From NCBI GenBank assembly GCA_003451785.1, contig DMJL01000149.1:1-5456 (forward strand): a stretch of 5,456 nt of DNA. Direction: 5' to 3'. A program made the position numbers and the translations under genes. Under the pieces are notes generated by a model, which saw nothing but the letters and a program-made list of their open reading frames with translations, had not been told where the DNA came from and made no database searches. The first letter of the stretch is position 1. Each line of letters begins with the position of its first letter. Positions 1 to 5,456 of this stretch are shown piece after piece. This DNA is from Bacteroidales bacterium (GTDB lineage: Bacteria > Bacteroidota > Bacteroidia > Bacteroidales > UBA7960).

Positions 1-807
1 CTTCAATATGACAAGGTGCTATTTGCTACCGAAGATTTGGAGTTTAAGAAAATGCTTAGCAAAGAAGAAGATCACCTGAGCGCAATAATCACCATCAACT
101 CTGGAGCTGGCGGCACCGAAAGCCAAGATTGGGCTGAGATGCTCATGCGAATGTATCTAAGATGGGGGGAAAAGAACAATTACAAAACGAAAGTATTGGA
201 CTTGCAGGAAGGGGATGGAGCTGGAATAAAAAGCGCATCGGTTGAGTTTGAAGGCGAATATGCTTTTGGATACCTGAAAGGCGAGAATGGTGTGCATCGC
301 TTGGTACGCATTAGCCCATTTGATGCCAACAGTAGAAGGCACACATCGTTTGCATCGGTATATGCCTATCCTGTAGTGGACGACAATATTGAAATTGCAC
401 TAAATCCTGCCGATCTAAGCTGGGATACATTCCGCTCCAGCGGCCCAGGTGGTCAAAATGTGAATAAGGTGGAAACTGCTGTAAGGCTATACCATGCGCC
501 AACCGGCATAGTGGTGGAATGCCAAGAAACACGCTCCCAAGCTCAAAACCGCGAAAAGGCCATAACCATGCTCAAATCGCAATTATACGAACTGGAATTG
601 CGCAAGAAGAGGGAAAAGATTGATGCAATAGAAAGCACCAAGAAAAAAATTGAATGGGGCTCACAAATTAGAAACTATGTATTTCATCCATACAAATTGG
701 TAAAAGACTTACGCACCGGCGTGGAAACATCCAATGTGCAATGGGTGATGGATGGCGGAATTGACGAGTTCATCAAAGCGTTTCTAATAGAGTTTGGAGA
801 AAGTTAA
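1..807 (+). CDS. prfB: Peptide chain release factor 2 (RF2), 5'-truncated by window edge
   Basis: RF2 recognises UGA and UAA stop codons in the ribosomal A site and triggers hydrolysis of peptidyl-tRNA; it is cytosolic. The frame is open from base 1 and ends at TAA (805-807), giving 268 visible residues. The stop-codon-recognition tripeptide SPF (the RF2 form, against PxT in RF1) is at 313-321, visible residues 105-107. The catalytic GGQ loop is at 448-456, residues 150-152, in the context RSSGPGGQNVNKVE. In E. coli RF2 these motifs are at 205-207 and 250-252, so spacing is identical and about 100 N-terminal residues lie outside the window; the total would be close to the usual 365. The GTG at 16 is internal and not a true start. 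The programmed +1 frameshift common in prfB would lie upstream and cannot be judged. The C-terminus is intact, with no disruption seen. Confidence 0.97.
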   Translation, partial: LQYDKVLFATEDLEFKKMLSKEEDHLSAIITINSGAGGTESQDWAEMLMRMYLRWGEKNNYKTKVLDLQEGDGAGIKSASVEFEGEYAFGYLKGENGVHRLVRISPFDANSRRHTSFASVYAYPVVDDNIEIALNPADLSWDTFRSSGPGGQNVNKVETAVRLYHAPTGIVVECQETRSQAQNREKAITMLKSQLYELELRKKREKIDAIESTKKKIEWGSQIRNYVFHPYKLVKDLRTGVETSNVQWVMDGGIDEFIKAFLIEFGES

Positions 808-848
808 TCTACTCAAAACTCTACCCAAACGCAGTCGCCTCCGCAAGG

Positions 849-866
849 TTATCCAGCCTTGGATAA
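849..866. repeat. Short inverted repeat (hairpin) downstream of prfB
   Basis: TTATCCA (849-855) and TGGATAA (860-866) are perfect reverse complements around a GCCT loop, and two G-T wobble pairs could extend the stem. It lies 41 bp after the prfB stop. No T-run follows, so it is not a typical rho-independent terminator. It could be a weak prfB 3'-end structure or an operator-like palindrome. Each arm also resembles the first seven bases of a DnaA box, in opposite orientations. Confidence 0.45.
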
Positions 867-943
867 TTGACAATCAGCATATTAACAACGAATTGCACCG
901 CAACATCTGTTCAAAGATTGTGGAAACCAAGGACAGATATAGC

Positions 944-973
944 TACACTTCCATCATAAGTCATTACACTTCC
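944..973 (+). repeat. 9-bp direct repeat, two copies with 21-bp period
   Basis: TACACTTCC occurs at 944-952 and again at 965-973. The 21-bp start-to-start distance is about two helical turns, which would place both copies on the same face of the DNA. This arrangement is typical of paired binding sites for a regulator, here upstream of nrdJ. No known regulator motif is recognised, and chance recurrence is possible. Confidence 0.4.
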
Positions 974-975
974 TA

Positions 976-1007
976 TGTGGTTAATAACTTTATGCTTTTG
1001 TTGATAA
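976..1007 (-). promoter_or_regulatory. Two DnaA-box-like sites upstream of nrdJ (tentative)
   Basis: On the minus strand, 984-976 reads TTAACCACA and 1007-999 reads TTATCAACA. Each differs at one position from the DnaA-box consensus TTWTNCACA. They share orientation and start 23 bp apart, just after the 21-bp-period repeat. DnaA is known to bind upstream of E. coli nrdAB, so a DnaA link to a ribonucleotide reductase gene is conceivable. Single-mismatch matches are not rare in AT-rich intergenic DNA, so this is a weak call. Confidence 0.2.
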
Positions 1008-1125
1008 TCATCTAAGGCACCTGTTTTCTTTGCGATTTATCTTAGCGTTAGCAAATAAAAGCCCAGCACTTTCTGTAAAACTCTTGTAAAAAAGAAGTTA
1101 GAAAAAACCACAATTAGAATCACCT

Positions 1126-3789
1126 ATGGATAGCAAGACCCAAATTGTAGTTCCAACCGAATCTTCGACTAAGTCTGGAGAGCAAAACCTCTACGACAAA
1201 GTATTAAATCAAAGAACCCAGTCAAATTCTAATGATAAATCATTGATTAGTACGCCCAAAGACAACAATATGCAGCCCTGTGATTTTACGGAGGCTATCA
1301 AAAGCTCTACGGATTATTTCTTGGGCGATAGTCTTGCCGCAGGTGTTTGGGTAAACAAATATGCCCTGAAAGATTCCGATGGCAACTTATACGAAAAGAC
1401 TCCTGCCGATATGCACTGGAGAATTACCAAGGAGATTGCGCGCATCGAACAGAAGTATGCCGAGCCATTGGATGAGCAAACCATTTTTGATTTGCTTCAT
1501 AAGTTTAAATATATTGTACCCCAAGGCAGCCCCATGGCCGGAATTGGCAATCCTTTCCAGATTGGCTCATTGTCCAACTGTTTTGTTATAGGCAACAATG
1601 GATTGGCTGATTCCTATGGAGGCATTATGAAGACAGATGAGGAGCAAGTGCAACTCATGAAGCGCCGCGGTGGCGTGGGGCACGACTTGTCGCATATTCG
1701 TCCTAAGGGTAGCCCTGTGAAAAATAGTGCGCTAACATCCACCGGTTTAGTTCCTTTCATGGAAAGGTACTCAAATTCTACCCGCGAAGTTGCTCAAGAT
1801 GGGCGCAGGGGCGCACTTATGCTAAGTGTATCTATAAAACACCCCGATGCAGAAGGATTCATAGATGCGAAAATGGAGCAAGGCAAGGTTACAGGTGCTA
1901 ATATTTCGGTGAAGCTCACCGATGAGTTTATGCAAGCTGTGAAAGAAAATAGAGATTTTTGTCAGCAATACCCAATTCAATCAGAAAATCCCACCTACAA
2001 AAAAAACATACAGGCCGCCGATCTATGGCGCAAGATTGTACACAACGCATGGCAATCGGCAGAGCCGGGCGTACTGTTTTGGGATACAATTATTAAAGAA
2101 TCCATCCCCGACTGTTATGCAGACTTAGGCTTTGCAACAGTTTCTACCAACCCCTGTGGTGAAATTCCTTTGTGCCCTTACGATAGTTGCAGATTGCTCG
2201 CAATAAATCTGTTTAGCTATGTAAAAAATCCATTCACAAAGAAATCTGAGTTCGACTTTCCTCTATTCCGAAAGCATGTGGCTATAGCCCAACGCATGAT
2301 GGACGACATTATTGATTTGGAATTGGAAAAGATTGATAGGATAATGGATAAAATCATCAACGATCCGGAGCATGAAGATGTAAAGAAAGTAGAACTGGAT
2401 TTATGGGCCAAAATCAGACAAAAGTGCATTGAGGGTCGCCGTACAGGAGTGGGAATAACAGCCGAAGGCGATATGTTGGCAGCAATGGGCTTGCGTTATG
2501 GAACTGAAGAAGCCACGGATTTCTCAGTAAATCTCCACAAGACATTGGCACTTGCGGCCTACAGAGCCAGTGTAGAATTGGCAGAGCAAAGGGGACCTTT
2601 TGCAATTTATGATAGCGAAAGGGAGAAAAACAATCCTTTCATCAACAGGCTGAAGGATGCAGACCCTGACCTTTACGCAAAAATGTTGAAGCATGGTCGT
2701 AGAAATATAGCCCTATTAACCATTGCACCCACAGGCAGTGTATCTATTTTGACCCAAACCACATCCGGAATTGAGCCGGTTTTTATGGTGGCATATAAAA
2801 GAAGGAAAAAAGTGAACCCCAACGATGTAAATGTGCGGGTTGACTTTGTGGACGAAGTAGGCGACCATTGGGAAGAATACAATGTGTTTCATCACAAATT
2901 TTTGGAATGGGTTTCTGTAAGTGGGTACAATGTGGCTGAAGTGATGCGTATGAAAGATGCAGACCTTCAGGATTTGATTAGAAAATCGCCATATTATAAA
3001 GCAACTGCCAACGATGTGGATTGGCTTGCCAAGGTGAGAATGCAAGGAGCTGTTCAAAAGTGGGTAGATCACTCCATAAGTGTTACCGTAAATGTTCCAA
3101 ACGATGTATCGCAAGAGCTTGTAGGCAGCATCTACCAAACCGGCTGGGAAAGCGGTTGCAAGGGCATAACCGTTTATCGCGATGGCTCGCGATCGGGGGT
3201 TTTGGTGAAGGACAGTGCCAAGGAAACCCAAAAAGAATTTCAAGAAACAAGCGCGCCCAAACGGCCCACGGTGCTTGAATGCGATATAGTGCGCTTCAAC
3301 AACAACTCCGAGAAGTGGATAGCAGTAGTGGGCTTGCTCCACGATAGACCTTATGAAATATTCACCGGAAAAGCAGACCATTTCTACATTCCCCCATTTG
3401 TAGAAAAGGGATTGGTGTTTAAAAACCGCAACGAAAAAGGAGAGAAACGCTACGATTTCCAGTTTCTTGATCAGGATGGATACAAGGTAACCATTGAAGG
3501 GTTATCCAGATCGTTCAACAAGGAATTTTGGAACTATGCGAAGCTTATTTCGGGTATTTTGCGTCATGGTATGCCTTTGCCGTTTGTGGTAGATGTAATA
3601 GAAGACCTGAGTTTCAACGAGGATCACTTACACACTTGGAAAAACGGTGTTGTAAGGGCATTAAAAAAGTTTATTGCCGATGGAACTAAGGCCCACATGA
3701 AAACATGCAGCAAATGCAACCAGGCGACCATGGTATATCAGGAAGGTTGCCTAACCTGCAGCACTTGCGGGGAAAGCAAATGCAGCTAA
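1126..3789 (+). CDS. nrdJ: Adenosylcobalamin-dependent (class II) ribonucleotide reductase
   Basis: It reduces ribonucleotides to deoxyribonucleotides for DNA synthesis, using a thiyl radical generated from adenosylcobalamin; it needs no radical-generating second subunit and works with or without oxygen. The 887-residue product has the full active site. C152 (SLSNCF) and C355 (DSCRLL) would be the redox pair, and C344 in NPCGEIPL the radical cysteine, flanked by N342 and E346. The 11-residue spacing from C344 to C355 equals that of Thermotoga NrdJ C322/C333. A phosphate-binding loop APTGSVS is at 534-540, and the class II signature GITVYRDGSR at 680-689. A TSCPD domain follows at about 713-830. 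A cysteine-rich tail has CxxC pairs at 861/864 and 878/881 plus C875 and C886; one pair may re-reduce the active site. No ATP-cone is evident at the N-terminus. The first 48 residues are polar and probably disordered; family similarity appears to begin near residue 53, so M49 (1270) is an alternative start. Confidence 0.96.
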   Translation: MDSKTQIVVPTESSTKSGEQNLYDKVLNQRTQSNSNDKSLISTPKDNNMQPCDFTEAIKSSTDYFLGDSLAAGVWVNKYALKDSDGNLYEKTPADMHWRITKEIARIEQKYAEPLDEQTIFDLLHKFKYIVPQGSPMAGIGNPFQIGSLSNCFVIGNNGLADSYGGIMKTDEEQVQLMKRRGGVGHDLSHIRPKGSPVKNSALTSTGLVPFMERYSNSTREVAQDGRRGALMLSVSIKHPDAEGFIDAKMEQGKVTGANISVKLTDEFMQAVKENRDFCQQYPIQSENPTYKKNIQAADLWRKIVHNAWQSAEPGVLFWDTIIKESIPDCYADLGFATVSTNPCGEIPLCPYDSCRLLAINLFSYVKNPFTKKSEFDFPLFRKHVAIAQRMMDDIIDLELEKIDRIMDKIINDPEHEDVKKVELDLWAKIRQKCIEGRRTGVGITAEGDMLAAMGLRYGTEEATDFSVNLHKTLALAAYRASVELAEQRGPFAIYDSEREKNNPFINRLKDADPDLYAKMLKHGRRNIALLTIAPTGSVSILTQTTSGIEPVFMVAYKRRKKVNPNDVNVRVDFVDEVGDHWEEYNVFHHKFLEWVSVSGYNVAEVMRMKDADLQDLIRKSPYYKATANDVDWLAKVRMQGAVQKWVDHSISVTVNVPNDVSQELVGSIYQTGWESGCKGITVYRDGSRSGVLVKDSAKETQKEFQETSAPKRPTVLECDIVRFNNNSEKWIAVVGLLHDRPYEIFTGKADHFYIPPFVEKGLVFKNRNEKGEKRYDFQFLDQDGYKVTIEGLSRSFNKEFWNYAKLISGILRHGMPLPFVVDVIEDLSFNEDHLHTWKNGVVRALKKFIADGTKAHMKTCSKCNQATMVYQEGCLTCSTCGESKCS

Positions 3790-3796
3790 GTAGCTG
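3783..3796. repeat. Small palindrome at the nrdJ stop codon
   Basis: CAGCTA (3783-3788) and TAGCTG (3791-3796) are reverse complements separated by AG, and they span the nrdJ TAA. The realistic hairpin is five base pairs with a four-base loop. It sits at the convergent junction, where the nrdJ and nitroreductase stops are only 15 bp apart. It is too short, and lacks a T-run, to be called a terminator with confidence. No better terminator is seen for either gene. Confidence 0.25.
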
Positions 3797-3804
3797 AGAC
3801 CTGT

Positions 3805-4323
3805 TTATCCCCAAGTATTGAAATGCACCCTGCTTTGCTGGTAATTGGCATTGCGGGGTTTGTTTTCTGATGGATAACCAATACTTATCAATGCTACGGG
3901 AGTAATTTTTTCGGGCAGTTTCAGTAATTGGCTGACCGTTTCCATCCTCTCTTGTCGTGGATGCACTCCAAGCCATACGGCACCTAATCCCATGGCTTCT
4001 GTGGCAAGAAGTATATTTTGGGTAGCAGCAGCACAAGCCTGAATAAGGTATCCTTCTTCCGGCTCTATTTCCGTGTCGCCACACATAAGTATAGCCAATG
4101 CAGCATTGCAGAGCATCTTTGCATAAGGGTGTGATAAGCTTAATTGATTCAACAATTCTTTGCTGTTGATTACCACAAAATGCCACGGCTGGCGGTTTCG
4201 AGCCGATGGGGCACTCATAGCTGCATCGAGAAGAAACTGAATATCGTTTTCTGACACATCAGCTCCCTTGCGATATTGCCTAATGCTACGACGGGTGAAT
4301 AATATTTCTGCTCTTGGATACAT
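3805..4323 (-). CDS. Nitroreductase-family FMN-dependent oxidoreductase
   Basis: This is a small flavoprotein of the nitroreductase superfamily, which uses FMN and NAD(P)H to reduce nitroaromatics, quinones or other electron acceptors; the physiological substrate cannot be told from sequence. The 172-residue product is typical of the compact family members, which usually act as dimers in the cytosol. RRSIRQY (residues 11-17) and SAPSARNRQPWHF (37-49) are the conserved N-terminal FMN-binding segments. GLGAVWLG (112-119) and the IGYPSE segment (148-153) are the C-terminal family motifs. ATG at 4323 is preferred: the TTG at 4377 would add 18 residues encoded by the terminator hairpin, and family similarity starts at RAEIL just after this Met. 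The gene is convergent with nrdJ and lies downstream of the AbgT gene but past its terminator. No clear ribosome binding site or promoter is seen. Confidence 0.92.
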   Translation of the reverse strand: MYPRAEILFTRRSIRQYRKGADVSENDIQFLLDAAMSAPSARNRQPWHFVVINSKELLNQLSLSHPYAKMLCNAALAILMCGDTEIEPEEGYLIQACAAATQNILLATEAMGLGAVWLGVHPRQERMETVSQLLKLPEKITPVALISIGYPSENKPRNANYQQSRVHFNTWG

Positions 4324-4343
4324 AACCTTGTTTGTGTTAAAAG

Positions 4344-4370
4344 AAAAGCCCGCTCTATAGGCGGGCTTTT
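4344..4370 (-). terminator. Strong rho-independent terminator after the AbgT-family gene
   Basis: AAAAGCCCGC (4344-4353) and GCGGGCTTTT (4361-4370) are perfect 10-bp reverse complements around a 7-base loop. The stem core is six G/C pairs. In the minus direction it is followed by TTTTCTTTT, starting 18 nt after the AbgT stop, so it fits termination of that gene. The plus-strand T-tract is shorter (TTTT), so weak bidirectional action is possible. Its far edge is 20 nt from the nitroreductase ATG. Confidence 0.9.
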
Positions 4371-4388
4371 CACTCAATTCAATAATAT

Positions 4389-5456
4389 TTACCTGGCATG
4401 AATCACTTCACCTACACCGATCGGCAGGTTGAGATAGAACCAAACGAACAACAGTGCGAGCCACATAATCAAAAGGATTACGGCATAGGGCAATAGCATG
4501 GAAATTACTGTGCCTATTCCAATGTTTTTATTGTATTTATGAATCCAACCCAATAGCAATGGAAAATAAATGTAGAGCGGACTTACTACATTGGTAATAG
4601 AGTCGCCGATACGATAGATGAGTTGCACAAAAGCTGGACTATAACCCACTTGATACAGCATAGGTATGAAAACAGGGGCAAGAATTGCCCATTTTGCGGA
4701 ACCGCTTCCTATAAAAATATTCAAAAGAGCTACAAAAATTATAAACATAGCTATCATAAGTGGACCGGTAAATCCGGTAGCTTCTAGAGCTTTAGCACCA
4801 TAAATAGAAAGGATGGAGTCTAAGTTCGACCAATCGAAAAGATTAATAAACTGTGAAACTACAAGCATGAGAACAATATAGCCAGAAAGCTCTTTCATGC
4901 CATGCTCCATTTGCTTAATAATGTCATTAGCTTTTTTGATTACGCCAGTAGTTTTGCCATAAACATATCCGGGTATAGCAAACATAAAGAACAAAATGGG
5001 AACCAGACCGCGCAAGAAAGGAGATGGCACTAAGCCACCAGTCTCGGGGTCTCGTAGAGGAGCCCAATCGGGGATTACCATCAAAGCTACCACCGCTGCA
5101 TATATCAGGAATGCAATACCTGCTCTCTTTAAACCTTTTCTTTCTAACGGAGTAAGAGACGGATTCTCCATAATTTGAACATCCAAGTTCTCAATGGCGA
5201 ACTGTTTTGCCCGGGGAATTGTAAATTTTCTAGCAATAAAAGCTCCTCCAAAACCGACCATCAGTGTAGATGCTATCATAAAATACCAGTTTGCCGTGGC
5301 ACTCACCTCCATATTTGGGTCAATGTTTCGGGCAACTTCGGTGCTAATGCCAGCAAGCAACACATCGGTGCCTGCGATGAAAAAGTTCGCGGTGAATCCT
5401 GCTGTTGCACCAGCATAGCCGGCAATGAGACCTGCAATAGGACTTAATCCCATTTG
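4389..5456 (-). CDS. AbgT-family transporter, 5'-truncated by window edge
   Basis: This is an inner-membrane carrier of the AbgT family. E. coli AbgT imports p-aminobenzoyl-glutamate, while MtrF and YdaH were described as antimetabolite (sulfonamide) exporters, so direction and substrate are open here. The frame runs off the right edge, leaving 355 visible residues of about 510; roughly 150 N-terminal residues are missing. Counting the Met at 5453 as residue 1, the family signature GSGSAKW is at 249-255. W255, P273 (YSPAF) and R281 (YRIGDS) keep the exact spacing of MtrF W420/P438/R446, and D30 in AGTDVLLAG is the likely D193 equivalent. Hydrophobic segments fall at about 53-76, 110-128, 147-165, 190-207, 228-249, 285-305 and 310-345, with a charged cytosolic-type loop at 80-108. 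The C-terminus is intact, ending at TAA (4391-4389) before a terminator. The residue at 5453 is not necessarily a start, since an open codon precedes it. Confidence 0.93.
   Translation of the reverse strand, partial: QMGLSPIAGLIAGYAGATAGFTANFFIAGTDVLLAGISTEVARNIDPNMEVSATANWYFMIASTLMVGFGGAFIARKFTIPRAKQFAIENLDVQIMENPSLTPLERKGLKRAGIAFLIYAAVVALMVIPDWAPLRDPETGGLVPSPFLRGLVPILFFMFAIPGYVYGKTTGVIKKANDIIKQMEHGMKELSGYIVLMLVVSQFINLFDWSNLDSILSIYGAKALEATGFTGPLMIAMFIIFVALLNIFIGSGSAKWAILAPVFIPMLYQVGYSPAFVQLIYRIGDSITNVVSPLYIYFPLLLGWIHKYNKNIGIGTVISMLLPYAVILLIMWLALLFVWFYLNLPIGVGEVIHAR

Larger units (their letters stand above)
808..1125. other. Intergenic region between prfB and nrdJ, no convincing gene
   Basis: This 318-bp stretch holds no gene I can support. 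A 73-codon frame opens with TTG at 794 inside the prfB end and closes at 1015; its product is low-complexity at the end (LLLIII) and resembles nothing I recognise. The region carries a 7-bp hairpin (849-866), a 9-bp direct repeat with 21-bp period (944-973), two DnaA-box-like sites (976-1007), and a TGTAAAA repeat 11 bp apart (1074-1091). No pair of Bacteroidota-type promoter elements (TTTG about 20 bp before TAnnTTTG) is clear. The nearest -7 candidate is TATCTTAG at 1038-1045, one mismatch, but without a well-placed -33 box. The last 40 bases before nrdJ are A-rich with no Shine-Dalgarno sequence, as is common in this phylum. The gap probably contains the nrdJ promoter and leader. Confidence 0.7.

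Noticed and set aside
16..18. GTG as the start of prfB
   Set aside because: The frame is open to base 1, and motif spacing places this codon near E. coli RF2 residue 106, so the true start is upstream of the window.
794..1015. 73-codon plus-strand frame with TTG start overlapping the prfB end
   Set aside because: Rare start codon, no ribosome binding site, no recognisable similarity, low-complexity C-terminus, and it lies over non-coding repeats; most likely a chance frame.
1021..1065. Promoter for nrdJ at TTTG (1029-1032) or TATCTTAG (1038-1045)
   Set aside because: The two elements are too close to be a -33/-7 pair, and neither has a partner at the usual spacing; the promoter cannot be located by eye.
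808..1125. Cobalamin riboswitch in front of the B12-dependent reductase
   Set aside because: No B12-box sequence (GCCACTG-type) or long-range paired architecture could be found; GCCCAGCACT at 1061-1070 is only a superficial resemblance.
808..1125. NrdR boxes upstream of nrdJ
   Set aside because: No pair of 16-bp palindromic sites like ACACWATATATWGTGT is present; ACAGATATAGCTACAC at 933-948 matches only partly and has no partner.
2716..3381. 221-codon minus-strand open frame
   Set aside because: Fully antisense to the well-supported nrdJ coding sequence; the product resembles no protein family.
3686..4186. 166-codon minus-strand open frame
   Set aside because: Overlaps the nitroreductase in another frame and runs into the nrdJ end; the product is Cys/Arg-rich without family motifs.
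4996..5447. Several plus-strand frames of 60-90 codons
   Set aside because: Antisense to the AbgT-family gene, whose membrane segments and signature residues are clear; no family motifs in these frames.

Overview
The window is ordinary chromosomal housekeeping sequence, most likely from a Bacteroidota member. The evidence is moderate AT-richness, protein sequences that read like Bacteroidota orthologues (RF2, a long class II ribonucleotide reductase and an AbgT-type carrier), and start codons preceded by A-rich sequence rather than a clear Shine-Dalgarno site. This lineage call rests on resemblance, not a database search.

Layout, left to right: (1) the 3' part of prfB, peptide chain release factor 2, on +, cut by the left edge (1-807); (2) a 318-bp gap with no convincing gene but with several short repeats (808-1125); (3) a complete adenosylcobalamin-dependent (class II) ribonucleotide reductase gene, nrdJ, on + (1126-3789); (4) a convergent junction of 15 bp, followed by a small FMN nitroreductase-family gene on - (3805-4323); (5) a strong rho-independent terminator (4344-4370); (6) the 3' part of an AbgT-family transporter gene on -, cut by the right edge (4389-5456).

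The genes do not form an evident pathway. prfB and nrdJ run in the same direction but are separated by a gap long enough for nrdJ to have its own promoter and regulation. The AbgT gene and the nitroreductase gene share a strand, but a terminator lies between them. This hairpin also settles the nitroreductase start: the upstream TTG start would translate the terminator itself, so the ATG at 4323 is preferred.

I found no undescribed system. The points most worth a second look are the repeat-bearing gap before nrdJ (a 9-bp direct repeat with 21-bp period and two DnaA-box-like sites), the polar N-terminal extension of NrdJ and its possible internal start, and how the nitroreductase is expressed when a terminator ends only 20 nt before its start.
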